From the NCBI GenBank assembly GCA_019753235.1, contig JAIELF010000020.1, positions 62,001 through 126,000 on the forward strand: a stretch of 64,000 bases of DNA, in the 5' to 3' direction. Position numbers and translations under genes: made by a program. Below the pieces are notes generated by a model. That model saw only the letters and a list, made by a program, of their open reading frames with translations. It was not told the origin of the DNA and ran no database searches. This document shows positions 17,566 to 25,425 of this stretch, piece after piece (positions within the stretch are counted from its first letter, which is position 1; each line of letters starts with the position of its first letter). Source of the stretch: a bacterium (GTDB lineage: Bacteria > Planctomycetota > Planctomycetia > Kolteriales > Kolteriaceae).

Positions 17566-18555
17566 ATGACGACGATCTACCGTGAGTCTGACGCGAACCC
17601 CGAACTCCTTCAACAGCACAAAATCGCCGTCATCGGGTTCGGCAATCAAGGGAGATCGCAGGCAATGAACCTGCGGGATTCCGGCCTGCACGTCATCATC
17701 GGCAACATCGACGATGAATACCGCGCCCGCGCTTTAGAGGATGGCTTTGAAGTCTTGCCGATCGATCAGGCTGTCAAGCTTGCCGACGTCGTCATGATCC
17801 TGTTGCCTGATGAAGTTATTCCCGAGGTCTATCGGCAACAGGTGGCCCCTAATCTTCAAGCCGGCTCGATGCTCTCTTTCGCCAGTGGTTACGCGGTCAC
17901 TTACAAGACGATTCAGATCATGCCGATGGTCGATGTTGTGTTGATCGCGCCGCGGATGATCGGCGAAGGTGTTCGACAGCTGTACCTCTCGGGAGAGGGG
18001 TATTTCAGCTTCTTGGCGGTCCATCAAGACGCGACCGGACAGGCTCGCGGTCGGCTCCTGAGTTTGGCCCATGCCGTCGGTACGCTTCGGAAGGGTGGGG
18101 TGGAAGTCACCTTCGCGATCGAGACGGAGTTGGACCTCTTCAATGAACAAGCTTTTGGCCCCGCGTTTGGGCGGGTTCTGCTGACGGCGATCGACACCTT
18201 GATCAAGGCTGGCTATCCGCGAGAAGCGGTTCTCCTGGAGTTTTATCTCTCCGGCGAACTCAGCTTCATCCTAAAAGACATGGCTCAGACGGGATTGATC
18301 GAGCAGCTCGATCGTCATTCGCAGACGAGCCAATACGGCGCTCTCTCTCGTGGAATCAAGTTCCTGGGTCTGAATCTCGCGAGGCCGATGCGAAAGATTC
18401 TGGAAAACATTCGGCAAGGAAAGTTTGCTCGCGAATGGAGCTTCGAAGAACGTACCGGAAAGCTTCGCTACCGCTTCTTTCGCATGATGGCCAAGCGACA
18501 ACCCATCGGGCCGATGGAACAGGACGTCAAAAAGAAGCTCGGCATGGTTGCGTAG
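17566..18555 (+). CDS. Divergent ketol-acid reductoisomerase-like protein
   Basis: The protein has 329 residues and the two-domain KARI layout: Rossmann domain (GFGNQGRSQAMNLRDSG) and all-helical C-terminal domain. Metal ligands corresponding to D190 and E194 are kept (ETELDLFNEQ), as are an equivalent of E230 (E231) and of S251 (S252). The essential His of the usual HG motif is Ser107 (FASG), the essential Lys of PKGPGH is Arg130 (APRMIGEG), and the usual E226 position reads Tyr. The base after strand beta-2 (GNIDDEY) is acidic, which suggests NAD(H) rather than NADPH. It is probably not the housekeeping IlvC; the reaction is unknown. It ends facing the pseudokinase gene. Confidence 0.75.
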   Translation: MTTIYRESDANPELLQQHKIAVIGFGNQGRSQAMNLRDSGLHVIIGNIDDEYRARALEDGFEVLPIDQAVKLADVVMILLPDEVIPEVYRQQVAPNLQAGSMLSFASGYAVTYKTIQIMPMVDVVLIAPRMIGEGVRQLYLSGEGYFSFLAVHQDATGQARGRLLSLAHAVGTLRKGGVEVTFAIETELDLFNEQAFGPAFGRVLLTAIDTLIKAGYPREAVLLEFYLSGELSFILKDMAQTGLIEQLDRHSQTSQYGALSRGIKFLGLNLARPMRKILENIRQGKFAREWSFEERTGKLRYRFFRMMAKRQPIGPMEQDVKKKLGMVA

Positions 18556-18565
18556 GAAAAGCTTG

Positions 18566-18597
18566 GAATGGTCGCCTACCTGCTCAGGCGGCCATTC
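18566..18597. terminator. Bidirectional hairpin between convergent genes
   Basis: Arms GAATGGTCGCCT (18566-18577) and AGGCGGCCATTC (18586-18597) form a 12-bp stem with one G-T pair and an 8-base loop. It starts 11 bases after the KARI-like stop and covers the stop codon of the opposite gene, as expected for a shared terminator. Confidence 0.6.
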
Positions 18598-21500
18598 GAT
18601 CTTGATACGACCGATCATACTCTTCCAGCCGAATCGCCAAGTCCGGCCAATCGATGAGCGATTGCGGACTGGCCGACTCGGTCAGCACATCGACCGCTTC
18701 ATGAGCTCTCGGCCGAGCCGAGGCAGAGGGATCTTGTAACGACCGGAGTAGATCGAGGATCATTGGAGAATACTCTTCGAGCAAGGCAGGATCAGCCAGG
18801 GAGGAAGCCCCTGTCGATTGCAGCAACATCGTCGACGCGATTGATCCTATCGAATAGACATCGGCACGCGAATCAGCAACGACGCCCGCGTGGGCAACTT
18901 CGGGCGAGGCGAACTGTTGAATGTGCTTGCCTCGTTCGCACCAATGAACTCGGCGTAACCAGTCGGGTTCACTGAAGCCGAGAATCTGAACTTGTCCGCC
19001 GGGCGATAACAGAATCCGTGACGGTCGCAGAGCTAGGTGAACAATGCCGCCCCGCTCGGCAAAGGCGATCGCGGAAAGCGATTGATGTAAGATGGTGATG
19101 AGCGCGCTCGCCGGCAGCGGAAGACCGATCAGCTCATCAAGAGCAACAGACGGAACATACTCGGTCAAAGAGCCAAATCGCTCGCCTGCCATCATCGAGC
19201 CGACGGTCGGTACGACGTTGGGATGAACAAAGGAGCGAAGCGAATCGAGAACGATCTCATACTGTCGGCGTCGAGCTGGATCACGCGACCAGATCGGCTT
19301 GAGCATTCGAGCGGCGAGGAGTCGGTCGCTTGATTTTGTTCGGACAAGGTAGGTCGTCGCGACACCCCCCTCATGGAGGAGATCGAGAACGCTTGCCGAT
19401 CCTAGCGAGAGATCCGCAGCGCGACCCTCGATGGCCCGGAGTAGTTGATAGGGAGTCGCCGTCCGCGAACGGACGACTTCCTGAGCCAATCGACATCCGC
19501 GCGAGGCGGCCGACTGCTTGAGCCAGGCGGCTTTGCTGGAATCGACAAACTGGGCCAGCTCGATCGCGGCGAACACATCGCTATCGGATTTCGCGAGGAT
19601 CGCTGGCCAGGGATCTTGACGGGCTGGCTTCGTCGGCGGGTTGGATCGACTTCGTTCGACAGGAAGAATGTTATTCGGCTTGGCCGGGGTATTCGTCGTC
19701 GACGTGGTCGGTGTGGGGTGAAGAAGGGCCTCTACCTTCGCGAGTTGTTCTTGCCGAGCGTCGATCTGTTGGGAACGTGTCTCCATCGCGTCAAGGGCGT
19801 CGGCAATCTCCTGCGACCACTGATCCAGTGACACCTGCTTGTCACCGGTGAAACTACTACCGTCGAGAGATTTGGTCATCTCTTCGCGCACACGAATCAA
19901 TCGGTCCTGCTCGGCCCGGAGATGGGCCATCGACTCGTTCGATTGAGCCGACTGTTGATCGATCGAATCAACTTCCGCGAGGAGGCGCTGAAGAAGTTCT
20001 TGCTGGGAGAACTGTGCCGACTGAATCTGCTCGACTTGATGTTCGTGATGATCCTTCATCGCTTCGGTCTTGTGGTCCACGCGGGACGAACGGCCAAAGA
20101 GTTTGGCCGTCAAGTCGCGGAGTTTCTGAACACGCTGCTTCTGCGTGGCCGCCTGTCGATCAAGGACCTCTTGCCGATGCGACATCTCTTGAAGCATCTG
20201 TTGCCAGTCAGATTTCCGCTGATGGACCTCTTTGGACCATCGGCTCTCCCGTTCAATGAGAGACTGTTGGCGCCTTTCGAGTTCGAGGGATAGTTCTCGC
20301 AATCGCGACACTTCCGCTTGAATCAACCGGGCACGATCTCGCGACTCTTGCGACTCGATTTGAACCTTATTTCGATCGAGTTCCAGCAGCCGACGATCAT
20401 TGTCGAGCATCTGCTTATCTTCGACGAATTGATGAGTCGTCCGCAGGTGTTGTTGCGATACAGATTCGACTTGTCGCTGGCGCGCTTCGACAATGCTTTC
20501 TCGATGGGCGACTTCCGCGGACATCTCACGAGCTTCGTTCATCTTCGCCAGCCAGCGATCCCGCTCATCTTCGACCTCGTCTTTGGCTCTTTGACTAGCT
20601 TGATAGAGCCGATCCGATTCTTGCTTGCGATCCTCGATTCGCTGATGCTCTGCTTCGATTTGCTTCGCGATTTCGATCGATTCTTTTTGCAAGTCGGCCA
20701 GTCGCTTATCGATGGCTCGCTGGTCGATCTCCTTTTGGCCTTCCCACTCGCGAAGAGAAGCTTCCTTGCTGACAAGGAGTTCCTGCGTCTGGGCAAGAGC
20801 GAGTTCGCGAATGCGAAGATCACCTTCCTTGGCCTCTAGATGCTGACGCGTCGCACTGACGGCTGACTCGGACTGATCGAGATGAGCTTGCCGAGCCGCC
20901 AGATCTCGGTCGAGTTCGACCATGATGACACGATGCTTCTCAAGAGCCGTCGCCTGATCGCGGAGGTATTGTTCCTGCTTTTCGATTGTCAGCCGACGCG
21001 CCTCGACTTCGTCATGCCGGCGTTGAATCTCGCCGGACCGAATCTTCGCTCGTTCGAACTGCTCTTCGAGGGCTCGTCTGGCCTCGCGAAGCGAAGCCTC
21101 TTCTTCCGTCAGCAGTGTCTTTCGCCGATCGAGATCCGATCGTAGTGCCTCAAGCGAACGATCCTTCGTCTGCGTTTGAGATATCTCATGTTCAAAGCGA
21201 TTTTGACGCTCGCGTAGCTCGGTCTCGCGGCGCTCGGTGATTTCGTGCCGACGCTGAATCTCGGCTTCCATTCGCTTGAGGTCGGCCTGCTTTCTTCCCA
21301 GCTCGTCGGCAACACGTTTCCAATGGGTGATTTCCGCTTCATGCTCCGCTCGGTCGATACGAAGCTTCTCTTCTCGTTGGGTGACATCGGTCTGGATCTC
21401 GATCGACTGCGTCCGACGCTCGCGGTGCTGCTCGATTAAGCGACGACGAATCCGAAGCAGCCGGAGCTTGCGCGCTTCATATGTTTCCAGTCGCCGATCG

Positions 21501-22234
21501 AACTGAATAGACTGATCGGCAAGAATGTTTCTCTTGACTTCAATCTGATGCTCGGCATCGACAACTTTGCGTTGGCGATCGTCCAGATCCTCGGCCAGAC
21601 GGGCCAGGTCGGCTTCACGACTAGCAGATTCGCGAAGCTGTCGGTCGACTTCCTGGCGATGACTTTCAAAACGTCCCTTCTCTTGCTTGAATTGATTACG
21701 TTCCGTTTCAATTCGCGCTAGTTCATCTTGCAACTGGCGACGTCGCCGTTCGAGTTCCTTGTCGGCATCGGCCTGTGCCTTTTGAATCTCTGCAAGACGC
21801 TCGGGGACAAACGGGGCAGGGGAGTCGGCATCGGGAGACTTGCGAGCCAGCTTCGCCAAGCTTTGCCAACCAGTCGTCGATGCCGCCGGCGGCATGGAAA
21901 CTCGATCGTGCTGAATAGAAACCTTTAATTCAAATGGCCCCAAACGGACTGAGTCTCCGTGGTGGAGTTGCTGTTCGCCCACGGGAGATCCATTGACGAA
22001 AACGGGATGCTCCGCATCAAGTGGCCGAAGCATGACCCCTTCTTGGTCACGTGTTATCAATGCATGTTTGGTCGCGATATCGGCAGAGCGCATCTGAATA
22101 TCGCATTGAGGCCCGGACCCTAAGAGAAGTGATCGCCCCTTCATCTCTCGCGAGGTGGTCGATGACCGTCCTCGCGCGACATGAATCGTTACCTGTGGCA
22201 AAGGAATGACATCGTCCCCGGCATCGGATGCCAT
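18584..22234 (-). CDS. FHA domain - long coiled coil - pseudokinase scaffold protein
   Basis: The protein has 1216 residues and no membrane segment. Residues about 15-108 form an FHA phosphothreonine-binding domain (SLLLGSGPQCDIQM, then HPVFVNGSPVGE). About 155-800 is an almost unbroken coiled coil of Glu/Arg/Gln heptads. A Pro/Ser-rich linker leads to a protein-kinase fold at about 940-1200. Three catalytic positions are lost: the VAIK lysine reads Arg (LLAARMLKP), HRD reads HLA (1066-1068), and DFG reads GFS (1086-1088). The APE-like segment ASPEV and the D-x-Y-S-x-G helix remain. It is likely a cytoplasmic scaffold that reads phosphothreonine signals from active kinases elsewhere. It is divergent from the APS kinase gene. 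Confidence 0.9.
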   Translation of the reverse strand: MASDAGDDVIPLPQVTIHVARGRSSTTSREMKGRSLLLGSGPQCDIQMRSADIATKHALITRDQEGVMLRPLDAEHPVFVNGSPVGEQQLHHGDSVRLGPFELKVSIQHDRVSMPPAASTTGWQSLAKLARKSPDADSPAPFVPERLAEIQKAQADADKELERRRRQLQDELARIETERNQFKQEKGRFESHRQEVDRQLRESASREADLARLAEDLDDRQRKVVDAEHQIEVKRNILADQSIQFDRRLETYEARKLRLLRIRRRLIEQHRERRTQSIEIQTDVTQREEKLRIDRAEHEAEITHWKRVADELGRKQADLKRMEAEIQRRHEITERRETELRERQNRFEHEISQTQTKDRSLEALRSDLDRRKTLLTEEEASLREARRALEEQFERAKIRSGEIQRRHDEVEARRLTIEKQEQYLRDQATALEKHRVIMVELDRDLAARQAHLDQSESAVSATRQHLEAKEGDLRIRELALAQTQELLVSKEASLREWEGQKEIDQRAIDKRLADLQKESIEIAKQIEAEHQRIEDRKQESDRLYQASQRAKDEVEDERDRWLAKMNEAREMSAEVAHRESIVEARQRQVESVSQQHLRTTHQFVEDKQMLDNDRRLLELDRNKVQIESQESRDRARLIQAEVSRLRELSLELERRQQSLIERESRWSKEVHQRKSDWQQMLQEMSHRQEVLDRQAATQKQRVQKLRDLTAKLFGRSSRVDHKTEAMKDHHEHQVEQIQSAQFSQQELLQRLLAEVDSIDQQSAQSNESMAHLRAEQDRLIRVREEMTKSLDGSSFTGDKQVSLDQWSQEIADALDAMETRSQQIDARQEQLAKVEALLHPTPTTSTTNTPAKPNNILPVERSRSNPPTKPARQDPWPAILAKSDSDVFAAIELAQFVDSSKAAWLKQSAASRGCRLAQEVVRSRTATPYQLLRAIEGRAADLSLGSASVLDLLHEGGVATTYLVRTKSSDRLLAARMLKPIWSRDPARRRQYEIVLDSLRSFVHPNVVPTVGSMMAGERFGSLTEYVPSVALDELIGLPLPASALITILHQSLSAIAFAERGGIVHLALRPSRILLSPGGQVQILGFSEPDWLRRVHWCERGKHIQQFASPEVAHAGVVADSRADVYSIGSIASTMLLQSTGASSLADPALLEEYSPMILDLLRSLQDPSASARPRAHEAVDVLTESASPQSLIDWPDLAIRLEEYDRSYQDRMAA

Positions 22235-22598
22235 CGACTCACCTTCCCTGGCTCATCAAAAGAGACGGCCGTTCTCTGATTAAATGACCTTGCATGATTC
22301 AGATCGGCGAACCTGGGTTTGCCTCTTGCGTTCCCAGGCGGATCGCCTGACTAGGACTGGGGTATCCCCTGAATCGCCGATCTTGTCCAGATCATTTCGT
22401 TGGCAGAAATCCACGTTCCAAGGCATTTCGAAACGGACCAGGACCCTTTCAGAGGATCCGAAGGCGAGCGGCGGGGCACGGGATGAGGTTGGTCGAAAGG
22501 GAAAGGATCTCTATCCTACGGCCAAGAGAAAAGGCATCGGCAAACGCCCCGTTGGGTGCCAAGGAAATTGGTCCAGCAAGTGAGGAGACGATCACGCG
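22235..22598. other. 364-bp divergent promoter region
   Basis: Apart from the multibranched inverted repeat at 22301-22383 no gene or clear promoter pair is evident. The region serves the divergent pseudokinase and APS kinase genes. Confidence 0.4.
22301..22383. other. 83-base multibranched inverted repeat (candidate structured RNA)
   Basis: A perfect 10-bp outer stem (AGATCGGCGA 22301-22310 with TCGCCGATCT 22374-22383) encloses several smaller helices. These are CCTGGG/CCCAGG (22312-22317, 22333-22338), the competing hairpin CAGGCG-GAT-CGCCTG (22335-22349), and GGGG-TAT-CCCC (22359-22369). It lies in the divergent region about 215 bp before the APS kinase start and 67 bp before the pseudokinase start. 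No known RNA family is recognised. It could be a leader, a small RNA or a DNA-level binding site. Confidence 0.4.
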
Positions 22599-23216
22599 AT
22601 GGCAGAGATCAAGGCCACCAACATCACCTACCACGAAGGTCACGTCACCCGCGGCGAGCGGAACGCTCTTTTGGGGCAGAAAGGCTGCACGATCTGGTTT
22701 ACCGGTTTGTCGGCATGTGGCAAAAGTACGATCGCGGTGGCTCTGGAGCAGGTTCTGACTCAGAAGAAGCACGCGACGTATGTTCTCGATGGGGACAACA
22801 TTCGCTTTGGACTGAATAAGAATCTCGGATTCTCTGCTGCCGACCGCGAGGAGAATATTCGACGAATCGGTGAAGTTGCCAAGCTATTTGCCGAGAGTAG
22901 TCTCATCACCATTGCGAGCTTCATTAGTCCGTATCGTAAGGATCGCGACGCCGCCCGAAAGATTCATGCCGATGCAGGCCTGGGTTTCATCGAATGTCAT
23001 GTCAATACGCCGATCGAAGTTTGCGAACAGCGCGACCCGAAGGGTCTCTATAAGAAAGCGCGGGCGGGCGAGATCAAAGGATTCACGGGAATTGACGATC
23101 CCTACGAAGCCCCCGAAAGCCCCGAGCTCGTGGTGCCTGCCGGCGAACAATCGGTTGCGGATTGCGTCGCGCAGGTCTTCAATTATCTCGAATCGAAAGG
23201 CTTCTTGACGCCATAG
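22599..23216 (+). CDS. cysC: Adenylyl-sulfate (APS) kinase
   Basis: The protein has 205 residues, normal for CysC, with GAGGAG upstream. The P-loop is GLSACGKST (36-44), with an unusual Cys where Ser or Gly is more frequent. Further blocks are [12 protein letters not shown] (APS binding), [53 protein letters not shown] and [11 protein letters not shown]. It phosphorylates adenosine 5'-phosphosulfate to PAPS, for sulfation or sulfate assimilation. No sulfurylase or PAPS reductase is adjacent. Confidence 0.96.
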   Translation: MAEIKATNITYHEGHVTRGERNALLGQKGCTIWFTGLSACGKSTIAVALEQVLTQKKHATYVLDGDNIRFGLNKNLGFSAADREENIRRIGEVAKLFAESSLITIASFISPYRKDRDAARKIHADAGLGFIECHVNTPIEVCEQRDPKGLYKKARAGEIKGFTGIDDPYEAPESPELVVPAGEQSVADCVAQVFNYLESKGFLTP

Positions 23217-23254
23217 CGTTCAGGCGACGAACACTTGCCCACACTACTGCGGGG

Positions 23255-24052
23255 TCATTCCCCAGGGTACGGGGTCGATTGTGATGTTTCTATGGCTCTG
23301 CTTCGAGTAGAGCCAGGCTCTTCGTCTGCCGGTTTGTCGGCAAGTTGATCGGGCTTGATGCTTGGAGTCGATTCCTTCTCTGCCATCATCGCTTCCTGCG
23401 GAATGGGAAGTCTCTTAAAACCGAGCGTCGCGAGGATGTCGCTGGCCGGCAGGGCAAGAGAATCTTCATCATCGGTCTTGGCGACCACCATTCCGACAAA
23501 TTCACCCCGCACATTGATGAGGGGACCACCACTGAAGCCCAGCGTGGTATCGGCACGGAATGCGAGAAGGGGAGTGTCAGGAGTCACACTGGAGTAAACC
23601 ACATCTTTTCGAATGTCACGGATCTTACCCAGAATTATCGACCGCCCATTCTGCTGAGGGAAGCCGACCGCAATCGCCAGATCGCCTGGCTTCCAAGTTC
23701 CCTCCTCGACCTTCATGCCGGGATAAGAAGTCTTGGAGTCCATTCTCAACAGTGCTAAATCACGATCAGGAAAGACCGTCACGACATGGGCAGCATGTTC
23801 TTGCTCATCATGCGTACGAATAATGAGGTTTGGGTAGCCTTCGATGACGTGAAGACACGTAAGGACCGCGTGCCGATCACCGACGATGACGCCGCCACCC
23901 CAACGCGTCGAACGCCGACGGGCCCGCCGTAACTCTCCTGATACTTGCACCGTGCTGCGCCGGGCATCTTCTACCAAGAGTGGGAGATCGATTCTCCCCG
24001 AAGCCGGTTCTCCGCAGAGAATGGCGGAGATCATGCAGACGAATCTCTCCAT
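23255..24052 (-). CDS. Trypsin-like serine protease (S1/HtrA-type, no PDZ)
   Basis: The protein has 265 residues with a short hydrophobic N-terminus that may be a signal peptide. The catalytic triad is visible: H68 (VLTCLHVIEG), D98 (DRDLALL) and S174 (LGFSGGPLIN, in place of the usual GNSGGPL). The chymotrypsin fold covers about 30-210. A hydrophilic, Pro/Ser/Asp-rich tail follows, with no PDZ domain. It is convergent with the APS kinase gene. It is probably a periplasmic protease; the substrate is unknown. Confidence 0.88.
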   Translation of the reverse strand: MERFVCMISAILCGEPASGRIDLPLLVEDARRSTVQVSGELRRARRRSTRWGGGVIVGDRHAVLTCLHVIEGYPNLIIRTHDEQEHAAHVVTVFPDRDLALLRMDSKTSYPGMKVEEGTWKPGDLAIAVGFPQQNGRSIILGKIRDIRKDVVYSSVTPDTPLLAFRADTTLGFSGGPLINVRGEFVGMVVAKTDDEDSLALPASDILATLGFKRLPIPQEAMMAEKESTPSIKPDQLADKPADEEPGSTRSRAIETSQSTPYPGE

Positions 24053-24441
24053 TCTTTTCTCCCGAGGTGAGAACAGTATCGCTGGAAGGGTCGTTGTGGG
24101 GAATCAATGTCATCCGTGTGTCAGTAGGGTATCACTGAACCAAGCGGAATCAATGTTTGACTGGTTATTCATTAGAACTTGGTTCGGAAACTTGCTGGAT
24201 GAAGGCGTTGTATGGGCTGTCAACGAGCCGACCGAATTCATTCTAACCCTCATTTCTGCAGGGGAATAGGACTGGCGGATGCGTTGCGAAACGCGCCTCG
24301 TCACGCAGGAAAGAAGGTTGTAAGAGGGAGCTTTTCCTCGCAGGCCTCTCGATCGATGCGTGAATCGGGGCGTCTTTACCATGCGAGAGGGAAGCCGCGG
24401 ACCGAGATCATGGTCGCGCGGGAATCATGAGCGACAGTCTT
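24053..24441. other. 389-bp region between the protease gene and the particle locus
   Basis: No supported gene is seen. The left boundary of the phage-like block falls here. I found no direct repeat matching the right boundary near 42.95 kb, no tRNA fragment and no integrase. Confidence 0.4.
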
Positions 24442-24639
24442 TTATCTTTGTGACCTCGTTCGCCTCTCCCCTTGTTCGCAGGCGTTGCATCCGGGGGTAT
24501 CATCGTCTTCAATCAACCCCGCTTGCCGAAGGAATAGCTTGCGGTAGTCGTCGCGCGTCTGGCAAAGATGATGCAACCTGGTCGGCATCTCGCGACCGAG
24601 GATCGGGCATCGGCCGGGCTGGAGACATTGGCAGGTCAT
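24442..24639 (-). CDS. Small Cys-rich protein at the end of the particle operon
   Basis: The protein has 65 residues. The ATG at 24639 overlaps the stop of the preceding gene as ATGA (24636-24639), which supports it as real. The N-terminal part has spaced cysteines (TCQCLQPGRCPILGREM, later HHLCQ), a pattern seen in small zinc-binding-looking proteins at the ends of phage-like operons. The function is unknown. The C-terminal part is charged and has another CNAC pair. Confidence 0.6.
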   Translation of the reverse strand: MTCQCLQPGRCPILGREMPTRLHHLCQTRDDYRKLFLRQAGLIEDDDTPGCNACEQGERRTRSQR

Positions 24640-25277
24640 TCGGTAATTTCTGACCGGAACGTAGAATGATAAGACGAGTTGGAAGGGCTTTGAAATCGTG
24701 TTTCACTTGCCAGAATATAGGTTGGATTGCACGATGAACTTATAGGCGTGTTGACAATGAGTGCATTGCTTATATTAGTGAAATCTGCGTTTATGTAACC
24801 TATAACATCTAGCCGAAAAGTAACAGTTCCCGCAGAATTTCGCTGGCACGTAATCCTTACCTCGTTTGCCCTAAATACTGTCGTTCCGTCTGTATCGCTA
24901 AATATATCAACCACCTCTCGCCTCCTCCAAACGTTGGTATAAACCAAGCCCGACCCTATGGATGAACTAAACAAGGTCAGCGGTCTTGGTGCTATGGCAA
25001 GATGATTAAATAAAGGAATCCGAGGATCTGGAAGTGCTGGCCCATTCTGGCTTATCCTGGTTGCTGTAAAAACAGGAACACCGCTAGCAATTAGACACCC
25101 AAGGCATTCGAGCGACGGGGCCGCTTCCGTTCCCAATCCCCAAGGTGGTTGGCTGGCTTGCTTCGGAGAGCTTGTTCCCGCCAGCTTCCAAAGCCGCTGA
25201 ATGTCGGTACGGTCCTGGGCGATCGCTCGCCGAAGATCTTCGACTTCTCGCCTTGGGTTGCTGGGAAAGTTCATCAT
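24636..25277 (-). CDS. Phage-like protein with coiled start and AT-rich C-terminal module
   Basis: The protein has 213 residues from ATGATG at 25277/25274, overlapping the stop of the 49-residue gene. A short helical start contains DRTDIQRLWKLAG, almost the same as in that neighbour. The middle is Pro-rich. The last 120 residues are beta-rich with many Thr/Ser/Asn. The DNA of this last part (about 24.68-25.08 kb) is visibly more AT-rich than the rest of the locus, which suggests a swapped domain. Its place at the end of the tail genes fits a fibre or receptor-binding accessory, but this is inference. Confidence 0.65.
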   Translation of the reverse strand: MMNFPSNPRREVEDLRRAIAQDRTDIQRLWKLAGTSSPKQASQPPWGLGTEAAPSLECLGCLIASGVPVFTATRISQNGPALPDPRIPLFNHLAIAPRPLTLFSSSIGSGLVYTNVWRRREVVDIFSDTDGTTVFRANEVRITCQRNSAGTVTFRLDVIGYINADFTNISNALIVNTPISSSCNPTYILASETRFQSPSNSSYHSTFRSEITE

Positions 25278-25423
25278 GGTTTTCGCGTCACCACAGGGGA
25301 AGCGTTCTGCTGCCGCTCGATCAGCTTCCAAAGTCGCTGGATGTCCGTACGGTTCTGGGCTTGCTCGGCCCGCAGAAGCCGAATCAGCGTCATCAAGTCC
25401 CGATTGTCTGGAGTAATGGCCAT
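25274..25423 (-). CDS. 49-residue coiled-coil protein, partial duplicate of its neighbour
   Basis: The ATG at 25423 starts two bases after the stop of the large tail protein (TAACGATG) and the stop overlaps the next start, so it fits exactly into the operon. The product (MAITPDNRDLMTLIRLLRAE at the start, then NRTDIQRLWKLIE) repeats the coiled segment at the start of the following protein. The matching DNA at about 25180-25210 and 25320-25350 shows a tandem duplication. The function is unknown; it may be an oligomerisation or chaperone piece. Confidence 0.65.
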   Translation of the reverse strand: MAITPDNRDLMTLIRLLRAEQAQNRTDIQRLWKLIERQQNASPVVTRKP

Positions 25424-25425
25424 CG

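Noticed and set aside
17566..18555. Ordinary housekeeping ilvC
   Set aside because: Essential His and Lys positions are changed (S107, R130), so a standard ketol-acid reductoisomerase call would mislead.
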